Positions 1 to 9,039 are shown, counted from the stretch's first letter. The stretch: DNA of 64,000 bases from Hyphomicrobiaceae bacterium (GCA_008933705.1 WBUN01000005.1:1-64000); one strand, 5' to 3'. The notes: a model not told the origin generated them from the sequence alone. Numbers and translations are program-made.

Positions 1-852
1 GTGTAGCTCTCGCCGCCGATCTCCATGAAGTTCGCGGGCTCTCCGCCGTAATGGCGCACAGCATCCCATCGTGGTCATGGTGAGACCCGCACCATTGGCG
101 AGCACGCCGACGCTGCCGTCGAGCTCGATGAACTTGAGCCCCAGCGCCTTGCCGCGCGCCTCGAGCTCGGTCAGCTTGTCGGGCGTACCGGTCTTCGCCA
201 ACTGCTCATGGCGGGGAATGCCGCTGTCGTCCATCGTATACTTGCAGTCGAGGGCCATCAGCCGCCCGTCGGCCGTCAGAACCAGCGGGTTGATCTCCAT
301 GAGCTCGGCATCGTTGGCGGCATACGCGGTGTAGAGCCTGTCCAGCAGCGCAATCAGCGCTGAGCGGTCGCAGGGCAATGGCATCGTCAATGCCCGGTCG
401 ATCGCCTTGGGATCGGGGCCGTGGCGGATGTCGATCGGCAGACGCACCAGCGTGTCCGGATGCTTGGCGGCGATCTCCTCGATGTCCATGCCGCCCTGCG
501 CCGAGAACAGCAGCAAAGGGCTCTTGGTGCCCGGGTCGTTGAGAACGGCAGCGTACATCTCGTGCGCAATGGGCACCTGCTGTTCCACGAGCAGCGACGC
601 TACACGATGCTCGCCGATGGTCATGCCGAGAATGGCCGTTGCGGCTGCCTCGGCTTCGTCTGCGCCGGCGACGAGCTTGATGCCGCCGGCCTTGCCGCGC
701 TTGCCGGTCGGCACCTGTGCCTTGAGCACGCAGCGGCCCAACTCCGCGGCGACGGCAGCGGCCTCACCGGGGCTGCGCGCGAGCCGGCCCTTGGGCGTAT
801 CGATGCCGGCGGCACGCAACAGCGGCTTGGCGGCGTGTTCCTCGAAGTTCAT
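1..852 (-). CDS. ADP-forming acyl-CoA ligase beta subunit (ATP-grasp), partial, apparent frameshift
   Basis: This SucC/MtkA-like ATP-grasp subunit would bind ATP and CoA and make an acyl-CoA together with an alpha subunit, presumably encoded beyond the left edge. It starts MNFEEHAAKPLL, has the ATP-grasp lysine segment KAQVPTGKRGKAGGIKL near residue 45, and has the family motif VLANGAGLTMTTM near residue 260. Right after that motif the frame breaks. A run of three C at 65-67 (plus strand) has one base too many, and the other frame continues perfectly with DAVRHYGGEPANFMEIGG. It lies 188 bp behind the acylating dehydrogenase on the same strand, so sulfoacetate is the likely substrate, by context. 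The frameshift may be real or a sequencing error. The family length is about 390 residues, so roughly a third is missing. Confidence 0.8.
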   Translation of the reverse strand, partial: MNFEEHAAKPLLRAAGIDTPKGRLARSPGEAAAVAAELGRCVLKAQVPTGKRGKAGGIKLVAGADEAEAAATAILGMTIGEHRVASLLVEQQVPIAHEMYAAVLNDPGTKSPLLLFSAQGGMDIEEIAAKHPDTLVRLPIDIRHGPDPKAIDRALTMPLPCDRSALIALLDRLYTAYAANDAELMEINPLVLTADGRLMALDCKYTMDDSGIPRHEQLAKTGTPDKLTELEARGKALGLKFIELDGSVGVLANGAGLTMTTMGCCAPLRRRARELHGDRRRELH

Positions 853-1040
853 AGAGCCTTCGGCCTCCGGTTGCAGACAAGAACGTCAAACGTCAGAGCC
901 ATTTCGGCGGGGGCTGCCGCTGTCGGACGGGCAGCGCCGAGCCTGGGGTAGATCAGCTTCGACGCGAAGCCGACCGGCGTCGGTACACCCCGGTCTTCCG
1001 GATCGCGTCGAAGCACGGTCCGCGCCGCGACATGCCCCAT

Positions 1041-2495
1041 TCACTTCCCGTACTTGGCCCAGTACTTGCCGAACAGCGCCTCCTCGCTCGGCTTGTCCTC
1101 GGGGATGGTGGTGACGAGGTGCGTGATGTTGACGAAGCAGCGCCAGTTCAGATTGTCGGAGATGGCGTTGCCCTGCCATGTACCGCAACCCATCGACAGC
1201 GTGAACGGCAAGCCGTTGTCGAAACCGCCGCCGTTGCCGAAGGTATGCGCCTGGTTGACCAGCACGCGCACGACGTCGATGTCCTCGGCAATCTCGCGGG
1301 CATGCGCGAGGTCCTTTGTGTGGATGCCGCAGGAGTGGCCCTTGCCCTGGTACTCGAGGATGTCGCGCACGATGCGCTTGGCGTCGGCGAAGTCCTTGGC
1401 GCGGTAGACCGTGAGCACGAGAGACAGCTTCTCGCCAGACAGGGGATAGTCCTTGCCTGTGCCCGTCTCCGCGGCCATCACGAACTTGCAACTCCTGGCC
1501 TTCGGGGACAGCTCGAACACCTCGACGAGGGCCTCGGGACCTTGCGCGATGACGGCGCGGTTGAGCTTGCCGTTCTGCCACAGCCGCTCGACGATGCGCT
1601 TCTTCTCGGTTGCGCTCGCCATATAGCCGCCCCGCTTCTCGAGCGCAGCGATGGCGGCATCATAGATTTCGTCAAGGATCACCACGGCATTCTCGGACGA
1701 GCATGACGTGGCGTGATCGAATGTCTTGGAAAGCATGATGAGCCGCGCCGCCTCGTCCAGGTCGGCAGTGGCGTCGATGATGACGGGCGCGTTGCCCAGG
1801 CCGACACCGAGCGCCGGCTTGCCAGACTTATAGGCGGCGCGCACATTGACCTGGCTGCCGGTGACCACGACGAGATCGGACAGCTCCATCAGCCGCGTCG
1901 TCGACTCACGCGTCACGGGCTGGGGTAGAATCTGCACGAGGTCCTCAGGCAGCCCGATCTTCTTGAGCTCGCGACGCATGCCGTCGACCGTCGGCTTGGT
2001 TGCGTCCCATGCCGTCGGCGGCGGCGCGATGATGATGGCATTGCCGCCCTTCAGCGCCATCATCGCCTTGTTGACGGGCGTGGCCGAGGGGTTGGTGGAT
2101 GGCGTGATGGCTCCGACCACGCCGACGGGCTTGGCGTACTTGACGATGCCCCTTTCGGGAATCTCCTCGATGATGCCGGTCGTCTTGGCCCTTAGCAGAT
2201 CGCGCAGGGTGCCGAAGGTCTTCCTCGTGTTCTTGATGACCTTGCTCTCGACCTCGCCGATGCCGGTCACCTCCACCGCGATCTCGGCCAGCCGGCGGGC
2301 ATTCTCGGGCTTGTAGATGGACCAGGCCAGGGCCGTGACAGCCTCGTCGATGCGGTCCTGTCCGTGAGCGTCGATTTCCCTGGCAAATTCGGCCATGGCG
2401 GCCCGACCTCGCCCGATCATGGCGGCAATGGCATCGTCTGCGCCGGTGCCTTTGCCAGCGCGCGCCTTGGGAGCAGCAAGTTGCGTATCGGACAT
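1041..2495 (-). CDS. sauS: acylating aldehyde dehydrogenase, probable sulfoacetaldehyde dehydrogenase
   Basis: 484 residues, the usual length for CoA-acylating aldehyde dehydrogenases, which interconvert an acyl-CoA and an aldehyde with NAD(P)H. The catalytic cysteine is about residue 265 in FDHATSCSSEN, and the nucleotide-binding part contains GVVGAITPSTNPSATPVNK. The start MSDTQLAA is preferred over an ATG four codons upstream because GAGG lies 6 nt before it. It is transcribed away from an IclR regulator and xsc, and is followed by a CoA-ligase beta subunit. That context supports reduction of sulfoacetyl-CoA to sulfoacetaldehyde (SauS role). The family assignment is firm; the substrate is inferred from the neighbours. 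Confidence 0.85.
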   Translation of the reverse strand: MSDTQLAAPKARAGKGTGADDAIAAMIGRGRAAMAEFAREIDAHGQDRIDEAVTALAWSIYKPENARRLAEIAVEVTGIGEVESKVIKNTRKTFGTLRDLLRAKTTGIIEEIPERGIVKYAKPVGVVGAITPSTNPSATPVNKAMMALKGGNAIIIAPPPTAWDATKPTVDGMRRELKKIGLPEDLVQILPQPVTRESTTRLMELSDLVVVTGSQVNVRAAYKSGKPALGVGLGNAPVIIDATADLDEAARLIMLSKTFDHATSCSSENAVVILDEIYDAAIAALEKRGGYMASATEKKRIVERLWQNGKLNRAVIAQGPEALVEVFELSPKARSCKFVMAAETGTGKDYPLSGEKLSLVLTVYRAKDFADAKRIVRDILEYQGKGHSCGIHTKDLAHAREIAEDIDVVRVLVNQAHTFGNGGGFDNGLPFTLSMGCGTWQGNAISDNLNWRCFVNITHLVTTIPEDKPSEEALFGKYWAKYGK

Positions 2496-2519
2496 GACCG
2501 ACCTCATAGCCGAATAAAA

Positions 2520-2540
2520 AATGGGACCTCTTGTCTCATA
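2520..2540. promoter_or_regulatory. candidate IclR-type operator, site 1
   Basis: Inverted repeat with left arm AATGGGAC (2520-2527), a 5-nt spacer and right arm GTCTCATA (2533-2540), six of eight positions complementary. It sits 25 bp before the dehydrogenase start, in the divergent gap with the IclR gene. The same left arm and spacer length occur before xsc at 3565. A second small palindrome, GTCTG-G-CAGAC, follows at 2541-2551. Binding by the neighbouring IclR protein is inferred. Confidence 0.5.
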
Positions 2541-2712
2541 GTCTGGCAGACCCCGGCCTTGTCAACTGTATCTCTGCCGCCCCGGGAAAATCAGATTTCG
2601 GGTCGCTTTGCGCGAAGTGCGCTACGCCGCTATGCTGCCCGGAGTTCCAGTTCCTTTATACTTGCCGCAACGGCCGTGGCTGAATTTTGAGCAACTTGTG
2701 ATACCCCAGAGA

Positions 2713-3477
2713 ATGTCAAAAAACGAGCGATTGTCGACACTTGAGAAAGCATTGGCGGTTCTCGAGGCGGTCAGCGAGCAACCCCAGGCCATAGGCCTGC
2801 CCGACTTGGCCGCGCGCCTGCAGCTACCGAGGCAAACGGTGCATCGCGTCCTCGGACAACTCGAGGACGCGGGGCTCGTCATTCGCGATCCATCACGCGA
2901 ACGTTATTCCGTCGGCCCACGATTGGGTCGGCTGGCGTTCGCCTCGCTCCATTCGAAGAACCAAGGCACGCCCGTTCGGGCGATCCTGCAAAGCCTGGTC
3001 GACGAGATCAACGAGACCTGCAACATCGGCGTGCTCGACGACCTGGACTACGTTTATCTCGACCGCATTGAATGCAAGTGGCCGCTGCGAACGCACCTCG
3101 AGGCCGGCAGCCGAATGGGCGCACACTGCATTTCGGGCGGCAAGCTGCTGCTGGCCGAACTGGAGCCAGAATACTGCAAACGCCTGCTCAGGAGCCGCAA
3201 GCTCGAGAGCTATACGTCGAAGACAATCACCAAGGTCAGCGATCTCGAGGCCGAACTGGCAAGGATCCGGGCCAAAGGCTTTGCGCTGAACAACCAGGAG
3301 TTCCTGGAAGGCATCGTCGGCGTGGCCGTGCCGATCAGGGACGGTGCGGGGCGCGCAGTCGCCGCCCTTGCCGTGCATGGTCCCGTGCCGCGGCTTTCGC
3401 TCAAAGCCTGCGAGAGTTTCGTGCCGCGCCTGCTGCAGGTGGCCGAGCGTCTGGCCAGGGTGTGGAGCCTGGCCTGA
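2713..3477 (+). CDS. IclR-family transcriptional regulator
   Basis: 254 residues with the two IclR domains. An N-terminal winged helix-turn-helix lies at about residues 10-60 (LPDLAARLQLPRQTVHRVL). The C-terminal effector-binding domain includes the family-typical FALNNQEFLEGIVGVAVPI. The start MSKNERLSTLEKA at 2713 is chosen because the family begins just before its HTH; the reading frame is open further upstream but reads unlike protein. It lies between the divergent dehydrogenase and the co-directional xsc gene, so it most likely senses a sulfonate or its CoA ester and controls both. Two matching inverted repeats (2520 and 3565) are its probable targets. Confidence 0.9.
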   Translation: MSKNERLSTLEKALAVLEAVSEQPQAIGLPDLAARLQLPRQTVHRVLGQLEDAGLVIRDPSRERYSVGPRLGRLAFASLHSKNQGTPVRAILQSLVDEINETCNIGVLDDLDYVYLDRIECKWPLRTHLEAGSRMGAHCISGGKLLLAELEPEYCKRLLRSRKLESYTSKTITKVSDLEAELARIRAKGFALNNQEFLEGIVGVAVPIRDGAGRAVAALAVHGPVPRLSLKACESFVPRLLQVAERLARVWSLA

Positions 3478-3564
3478 CACGCCAGACCACCACGCTTTGG
3501 GCCGATTTTGGTGCTGCAGATGGCGGGCGGCACGATTGACACCGGCGCCGGGTGCGTGTGAAAG

Positions 3565-3585
3565 AATGGGACAACACGTTCCATT
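3565..3585. promoter_or_regulatory. candidate IclR-type operator, site 2, upstream of xsc
   Basis: Left arm AATGGGAC (3565-3572), 5-nt spacer, right arm GTTCCATT (3578-3585), seven of eight positions complementary. The TGGnAC/GTnCCA core resembles published IclR-family boxes. The left arm is identical to the site at 2520 and the spacing is equal. It lies 69 bp before the xsc start, where a repressor or activator could act. Confidence 0.55.
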
Positions 3586-3653
3586 TCGTGCAAGCCGAGG
3601 CGCCCGCGAAAGCACGTGGCTTGATCAGAAAACGCAAGATCGGGGAGTGTGAT

Positions 3654-5405
3654 ATGCCCAAGATGACGCCGAGCGAGGCCTTCGTCGAAACACTGGTGGC
3701 ACATGGCGTCAAGCACATGTTCGGAATCGTCGGCTCGGCCTACATGGACGCGCTGGACCTGTTCCCGACGGCCGGCATCCGCTTCATCCCGACCGTGCAC
3801 GAGCAGGGCGCCGCGCACATGGCGGACGGCTACAGCCGCGTCTCCGGCCGCCACGGCGTGTGCATCGCCCAGAACGGGCCCGGCATCACCAACTTCGTGA
3901 CCGCGATCGCCGCCGCCTACTGGGCGCACTCGCCAGTGGTAGCGATTACACCGGAGACCGGCTCGATGGGCATGGGCCTGGGCGGCTTCCAGGAGACGGA
4001 CCAGATTCCGATCTTCTCCAAGATCACCAAGTACCAGGGACACGTGAACAACCCAGCCCGCATGGCCGAGCTCACCGGGCGCTGCTTCGACATGGCGCTG
4101 TCCGAGCGCGGGCCGACGCAGCTCAACATCCCGCGTGACTACTTCTACGGCGAGATCAATTGCGAGATCCCGCGCCCGCAGAGCATCGCCCGCGGGCCCG
4201 GCGCGGAAGAGAGCCTGGATGAAGCCGCCAAACTTCTGAGCGAAGCCAAGTTCCCGGTCATCGTGGCCGGCGGCGGTGTCATCTTCTCGGGCGGCGTCGA
4301 GGAGGCCAAGGCGCTCGCTGAGTACCTGCAGGCGCCGGTCGTCAACAGCTACCTGCACAACGACAGCTTCCCCGCCGACCACCCGCTGTGGTGCGGACCG
4401 CTCGGCTATCAAGGCTCCAAGGCCGGCATGAAGCTGATCGCGCAGGCCGACGTGGTGCTGGCGCTCGGCACACGGCTCGGCCCCTTTGGCACGTTGCCGC
4501 AGCACGGGCTCGACTACTGGCCCAAGGGCGCCAAGATCATCCAGGTCGACACCGACCACCGCATGCTCGGCTTGGTCAAGCAGATCTCAGTCGGCGTGTG
4601 CGGCGATGCCAAGGCGGCAGCGCGCGCGCTGCATCACCGCCTCGCCAACCGCGACGTGGCAGCGCGCAAGAACGCGGCGGAGCGGTCCAAGACCATAAAG
4701 GCCGAGAAGGATGCCTGGGAGAAAGAGCTCACAGAGTGGACGCACGAGAAGGACGCGTGGTCGCTCGAGGTGTCGAAGGACTCCAAGCGCATGCATCCAC
4801 GCCAGATGCTGCGCGAGCTGGAGAAGGCCATGCCCAAGAACGCCATGGTCTCCACCGACATCGGCAACATCTGCTCGGTGTCGAACAGCTACCTGCGCTT
4901 CAACCAACCAAACTCGATGTTCGCCGCCATGAGCTTCGGCAACTGCGGCTATGCCTTCCCAACCATCATCGGCGCCAAGGTGGCGGCACCCGATCGTCCC
5001 GCGGTGGCCTATGTTGGCGACGGCGCCTGGGGCATGAGCTTCGGCGAGATCCTCACCTGCGTGCGCGAGGACATCCCCGTCACCGCCGTCGTGTTCAACA
5101 ACGAGCAGTGGGGCGCGGAGAAGAAGAACCAAGTCGACTTCTACAACTTCCGCTTCGACGGCGTGAACCTGAAGAACCCCAGCTGGGCGGAGCTGGCCAA
5201 GACCATGGGCGCGGAGGGCGTCGAGGTGAAGAACCTCGGCGACGTCGGCGAGGCGCTGGAGAAGGCCTGCGACGCGCAGAAGCGAGGCAAGACCACCATC
5301 CTCGACGTGCACGTCACCCGCGAGCTGGGCGACCCCTTCCGCCGCGATGCGCTGAAGAAGCCGAAGCGCCTGCTCAAGAAGTACGAGCACACCAACGTCG
5401 CCTGA
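3654..5405 (+). CDS. xsc: sulfoacetaldehyde acetyltransferase
   Basis: 583 residues, a thiamine-diphosphate enzyme that converts sulfoacetaldehyde and phosphate to acetyl phosphate and sulfite. The N-terminal ThDP PYR domain carries the catalytic glutamate E50 in TVHEQGAAHMADGYSR, followed by the Xsc-typical AQNGPGITNFVTA and GGFQETDQ. The C-terminal ThDP motif GDGAWGMSFGEI starts near residue 455 and ends with VVFNNEQWG. The start MPKMTPSEAF is set by GGGGAG 6-7 nt upstream. Xsc operons often carry pta next; here the gene is followed by a hairpin and the tRNA-bounded element instead. It is probably controlled by the adjacent IclR gene. Confidence 0.93.
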   Translation: MPKMTPSEAFVETLVAHGVKHMFGIVGSAYMDALDLFPTAGIRFIPTVHEQGAAHMADGYSRVSGRHGVCIAQNGPGITNFVTAIAAAYWAHSPVVAITPETGSMGMGLGGFQETDQIPIFSKITKYQGHVNNPARMAELTGRCFDMALSERGPTQLNIPRDYFYGEINCEIPRPQSIARGPGAEESLDEAAKLLSEAKFPVIVAGGGVIFSGGVEEAKALAEYLQAPVVNSYLHNDSFPADHPLWCGPLGYQGSKAGMKLIAQADVVLALGTRLGPFGTLPQHGLDYWPKGAKIIQVDTDHRMLGLVKQISVGVCGDAKAAARALHHRLANRDVAARKNAAERSKTIKAEKDAWEKELTEWTHEKDAWSLEVSKDSKRMHPRQMLRELEKAMPKNAMVSTDIGNICSVSNSYLRFNQPNSMFAAMSFGNCGYAFPTIIGAKVAAPDRPAVAYVGDGAWGMSFGEILTCVREDIPVTAVVFNNEQWGAEKKNQVDFYNFRFDGVNLKNPSWAELAKTMGAEGVEVKNLGDVGEALEKACDAQKRGKTTILDVHVTRELGDPFRRDALKKPKRLLKKYEHTNVA

Positions 5406-5430
5406 GGGCGGCGGCGCGTGCACGAAGTCA

Positions 5431-5456
5431 CAGACCGGGCCAAGAGGCCTGGTCTG
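5431..5456 (+). terminator. hairpin after xsc
   Basis: Stem CAGACCGGGCC (5431-5441), loop AAGA, and GGCCTGGTCTG (5446-5456), with one mismatch in 11 bp, 26 bp after the xsc stop. There is no T-run, so it may act as a weak terminator or an mRNA 3' stabiliser. Confidence 0.45.
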
Positions 5457-5625
5457 CGGCACGCTCGACCAGCCTTGCATTCTCCTTGATGCAATCGGGC
5501 TGTCGCGTGCGCTGGGGCTCTGCCAATCCCGTTCCGGCCAAGGCCGGGCTCCAATGTGGCAGGCCGCGACGACCACGTGCCCAGCCTTGCGTTTCCCGGC
5601 TGCCGCACTTATAGGCTGTGGCACC

Positions 5626-5668
5626 GGAGACGTGGCCGAGTGGCTGAAGGCGGCGGTTTGCTAAACCG
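5626..5668 (+). repeat. attL: 5' fragment of tRNA-Ser(GCU)
   Basis: 43 bp identical to the first 43 bases of the intact tRNA-Ser at 39775, from the acceptor 5' strand through the anticodon loop (GTTTGCTAAAC). The sequence diverges immediately after position 5668. It is no longer a functional tRNA. The crossover probably lies in the anticodon stem-loop, whose symmetry is commonly used by tyrosine integrases. Confidence 0.9.
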
Positions 5669-5714
5669 AATGGCCCTGTCCCGGTTGCTCCTTCAGAATG
5701 CCGTTGGCTCCGTC

Positions 5715-5733
5715 CCCGTGAGGAATTCACGGG
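5715..5733. repeat. perfect 7-bp inverted repeat near attL
   Basis: CCCGTGA-GGAAT-TCACGGG lies 47 bp inside attL and is followed by CCTTTCC. It could be a protein-binding site of the integration complex or a weak terminator. A further palindrome, TTCACGTGAA, lies at about 5839-5848. Confidence 0.4.
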
Positions 5734-5783
5734 CCTTTCCGTCCCCTAACCTCCCGCGACTTTCCGGCCGCTCCCGTCAGGGC

Positions 5784-5805
5784 CGGTGCCAATTCCGGTG
5801 CCAAT
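5784..5805 (+). repeat. paired arm-type integrase sites, left end
   Basis: CGGTGCCAAT occurs twice (5784-5793 and 5796-5805) with a 12-bp period, 116 bp inside attL. The same pair occurs at the right end next to the integrase gene. Short direct repeats in pairs flanking the core are the expected layout for tyrosine-integrase arm sites. Confidence 0.7.
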
Positions 5806-5891
5806 CTCCGAGGCCGGTTCCTTCTCGAGTTGTAGTTGCTTCACGTGAAACGTGACCCCCTGGCCTGTGGCGATCGCTAGGCCGTCGACCG

Positions 5892-6311
5892 TCACTTCAT
5901 CGTCGACGTGTCAGCTTCTGGCGCAGCTGCCGGCTGAAAACTGACCGTGAGACCAATGCTTGCCGCAAAAGGCTTCAGCCAGGCGCGGCCGAGGACGTGG
6001 CCGACGCAGGATTTATGCACAGGAGCGCACTCCCGTGCGCACCCGGCATGGGGTGGGGGCCCGCATCTTGAGATGAGCTCGGCGAAGCCCACGCATTTCC
6101 CGCCCGGCGCTCGGTAACCCGGGCCGCCCTTGCAGCCGCAGCCCCTGCAGACGGTCTGGCACTGGCCGCTTCCCTTGATTTGAGCTGCGACCTTCTTCAC
6201 GAGTTCGGCACTCATAATGGGACACACGAGCCGGTGGTCCTCATCCTCCGCCTGAGCGCCCGACGAGCCCAAGAAGAACAGCGGCAGGAGCAGCATGGCC
6301 GTCCAACGCAT
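5892..6311 (-). CDS. small secreted cysteine-rich protein
   Basis: 139 residues. A signal peptide (MRWTAMLLLPLFFLGSSGAQA) is followed by a region with ten cysteines, including CQTVCRGCGCKGGPGYR and a following GKCVGF motif. I associate this CxxVCRGCGCKGGPGYR pattern with uncharacterised rhizobial secreted proteins; no function is known to me. The cysteines suggest disulfides or metal binding in the periplasm. It is the first gene inside the element and lies downstream of the polysaccharide genes on the same strand. It may be independent of them, because an 84-bp gap separates it from the flippase. Confidence 0.6.
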   Translation of the reverse strand: MRWTAMLLLPLFFLGSSGAQAEDEDHRLVCPIMSAELVKKVAAQIKGSGQCQTVCRGCGCKGGPGYRAPGGKCVGFAELISRCGPPPHAGCARECAPVHKSCVGHVLGRAWLKPFAASIGLTVSFQPAAAPEADTSTMK

Positions 6312-6395
6312 AGAACACCTATCAGCAGCACACGGTATAATAGCGCTGAAGGGGCGCTGGTCCAGGGCACAGGTGCTGGCAGGGTAGTGGCGCGT

Positions 6396-7931
6396 TCACG
6401 CCAAGGTGCGCGTGGGTAGGATCGACCGCACAAGCCAGGTCCTGACGTCGGACAGGACGGCCAGCGCGCACGCTGACGCGAGGACCCACGCAATCAGAAT
6501 TGCCAGCACTATGTGTCCGCGATGGTCGAGGGCTGGAATGGGCAGGCGCACGGCAGCTACCGTAAGCACGCTTGTGAGAAGCGGCAAGCCAGCATCCAAC
6601 TTGTACCACTTGCCGGCTTCGCTCCGAAGCACTTGGTAATGCAAAGCGGTTGTTTGGGCGATGAGCAGGCCAAGATTGATGATGCCCCAAGTGATCGCTC
6701 CGCTGAGCGACCCATATTTCGGAAAGAGCAACATGATCAGCGGGAAGACGAGCAGCAAGGATGTTAGATTTGACATGATTGCGATGCGCGTCCACCCAAA
6801 GGCGAGCTGGACGGTGTAGGGAACACTCATCAGGCAGTTGAACACGTTGCCGACGACGAAGACGGTCAAGATCAGCTGCCCCTGCTGAGCTATGTGAGCA
6901 TCGCGCGTCCACAGGAGCAGGAGTTCCCGTGGAAAGAAGGCGACCACGGCGGCCAATGGTAGCACCGCCATCGACACGCCCTGACAGGCGAGATGGTAGA
7001 AGGCGGCGACCTTGCGAGGGTCGTTTGTGGCGGCCAGTTCAGAGAACTTGGGAAAGCTGACCGAGAAGATAGACCCGGTGATGATGAACAGGCCGTTGGC
7101 AAGCGCGCTGGCGATGGCGTAGTAGCCGAACTCATCCAGGCGCAGCAACCGCGACATCGCCAATTTGTCGGCCTGCAAGAGCACAACCGACGTGATCGTT
7201 ATTGCGCTCACGCCGAGGGCAAAGCGCCAGATGTCGACAAGGAGCTGACCTTGGAACGTACCCCGCATTTCCTGATGAGGCATCGAGAGCCAAAAGAGAC
7301 GCCTCATGATCAGCGTTTGCGCGAGACCAAGCACGACCGCGACCCAGAAGATGGCCTCCACAGTAGGTGAGATCGCCCAAAGGCAGAATATCGACACCGC
7401 GGCGCGAAGCGTACCCCCGATCATACCAACGGCTGCCAACGTCTTCTGCCTCACGAGACCAACGAGCCCGCCGGCATACAGCGTACTCGGCCATTGAACA
7501 GCGAGCGCGATCGCTCCGACCAGAAGCGCACTGCGCACCTCTGCAACAGAAAGCTTCTCAGGATTCAGCCATCTGCCGGCGATGAGCGGGGCCAGCAGGC
7601 TGAAGACAGTCCCCGCCAGAACTGCGAGGCCCCAATACACGCCCTCCATGGTTCTCGTGAGGTCGTGCATGCGGCGCCAGTCCTCATTGGTGGCGCGCGC
7701 TCGCGAAAGTTCCCGTGTCAGGCTCGGCGCTAGACTGCAGTCGAAGAGCGCAATGATTGCCTGCACACTCGCAAACATGCTGATGATGCCGAACGACTCG
7801 GCGCCGATGAACCAGAGATAGATCGGCAGAAGTGCAAACGAAAGAATCGCGTTCCAGACGCGGGCCGAAGCGTCGGCGAGCACCCTTCCCCGAGCACCGG
7901 CCACAAGGCGGGCGATTGCGGTGCGGAGCAT
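6396..7931 (-). CDS. oligosaccharide flippase family membrane protein (Wzx-like)
   Basis: 511 residues with about 12-14 hydrophobic segments spread over the whole length and an N-terminal amphipathic start (LVAGARGRVLADASARVWN) typical of polysaccharide exporters of the MOP superfamily. It would move lipid-linked glycan repeat units across the inner membrane. Its ATG directly follows the TGA of the GDP-mannose dehydratase gene, with no gap, so the two are co-translated. It is the last gene of a six-gene minus-strand polysaccharide cluster (12186 to 6396). The specific glycan is unknown. Confidence 0.85.
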   Translation of the reverse strand: MLRTAIARLVAGARGRVLADASARVWNAILSFALLPIYLWFIGAESFGIISMFASVQAIIALFDCSLAPSLTRELSRARATNEDWRRMHDLTRTMEGVYWGLAVLAGTVFSLLAPLIAGRWLNPEKLSVAEVRSALLVGAIALAVQWPSTLYAGGLVGLVRQKTLAAVGMIGGTLRAAVSIFCLWAISPTVEAIFWVAVVLGLAQTLIMRRLFWLSMPHQEMRGTFQGQLLVDIWRFALGVSAITITSVVLLQADKLAMSRLLRLDEFGYYAIASALANGLFIITGSIFSVSFPKFSELAATNDPRKVAAFYHLACQGVSMAVLPLAAVVAFFPRELLLLWTRDAHIAQQGQLILTVFVVGNVFNCLMSVPYTVQLAFGWTRIAIMSNLTSLLLVFPLIMLLFPKYGSLSGAITWGIINLGLLIAQTTALHYQVLRSEAGKWYKLDAGLPLLTSVLTVAAVRLPIPALDHRGHIVLAILIAWVLASACALAVLSDVRTWLVRSILPTRTLA

Positions 7932-8996
7932 TCAGGTCTCACGGCAGGCGAAGGTGGCATCCCGCTCGGCCTCGGCAAGGTCCCTCCGCATCATCTCGGA
8001 GACCAGCTCCGCGAAGCTGGTACGGGGCCTCCAGCCGAGCCTGGCGCGTGCTTTGGAGGAATCGCCGAGCAGCGTCTCGACCTCTGACGGTCGAAAATAG
8101 CGCGGGTCAATAGCGACGATGACGCGCCCGTTCTGGTCGACGCCCCGCTCTTCGACGCCGTTGCCCTGCCATGAAACGGTCAGGCCGACTTCCCGCGCCG
8201 CGATCTCGACGAACTCGCGCACGCTGTGCTGCTCGCCCGTGGCGATGACATAGTCGTCAGGCTCGGCCTGCTGCAGAATGAGCCACTGCGCCTCGACGTA
8301 GTCGCGCGCGTGCCCCCAATCGCGCCTGGCATTGAGGTTGCCGAGATACACGCAGTCCTGCGAGCCGATCTTGATGCGCGCGAGTGCACGTGTGATCTTG
8401 CGCGTGACGAACGTCTCTCCGCGAATGGGGGACTCATGATTGAACAGGATGCCGTTGCACGCATACATCCCGTACGCCTCGCGATAGTTCACCGTGATCC
8501 AGTGTGCATAGAGCTTGGCCGCTCCGTAGGGCGAGCGCGGATAGAACGGCGTCTTCTCTGTCTGAGGAACCTCCTGCACCTTGCCGAACAGCTCCGACGT
8601 CGACGCCTGGTAGAAGCGCGTCGTCTTCTCCATCCGCAGTGTGCGGATGGCCTCGAGCAGCCGCAGCGTGCCGAGCGCATCTGAATTGGCGGTGTATTCT
8701 GGCTCCTCGAACGAGACCATCACGTGGCTCTGCGCAGCCAGATTGTAGATTTCATCCGGCTTGACCCGCTCGACGATGTGCAGAAGGCTGCTCGAATCCG
8801 TCATGTCGCCGTGATGCAGGAAGAAGCGCGCGCCCTCCACATGCACGTCCGTGTAGAGGTGGTCGATACGTGCGGTGTTGAACAGCGACGTCCGACGCTT
8901 GATGCCGTGAACCGTGTATCCTTTGCCGAGAAGGAATTCGGCCAGGTAAGCGCCGTCCTGCCCGGTGATCCCGGTAATGAGTGCGGTCCGAGTCAT
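7932..8996 (-). CDS. gmd: GDP-mannose 4,6-dehydratase
   Basis: 354 residues, a short-chain dehydrogenase/reductase that makes GDP-4-keto-6-deoxy-D-mannose from GDP-mannose. The N-terminal Rossmann motif is [23 protein letters not shown], followed by [16 protein letters not shown]. The catalytic set is visible as [10 protein letters not shown] and YxxxK in [12 protein letters not shown]. The product feeds GDP-L-fucose or GDP-D-rhamnose synthesis; the epimerase-like gene at 10277 is the likely next step. Length and motifs are complete, so the enzyme should be active. Confidence 0.95.
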   Translation of the reverse strand: MTRTALITGITGQDGAYLAEFLLGKGYTVHGIKRRTSLFNTARIDHLYTDVHVEGARFFLHHGDMTDSSSLLHIVERVKPDEIYNLAAQSHVMVSFEEPEYTANSDALGTLRLLEAIRTLRMEKTTRFYQASTSELFGKVQEVPQTEKTPFYPRSPYGAAKLYAHWITVNYREAYGMYACNGILFNHESPIRGETFVTRKITRALARIKIGSQDCVYLGNLNARRDWGHARDYVEAQWLILQQAEPDDYVIATGEQHSVREFVEIAAREVGLTVSWQGNGVEERGVDQNGRVIVAIDPRYFRPSEVETLLGDSSKARARLGWRPRTSFAELVSEMMRRDLAEAERDATFACRET

Positions 8997-9039
8997 GCGA
9001 TTCCGATCGTTCTTAGGACACAGGTTGCATCAATGGTTC

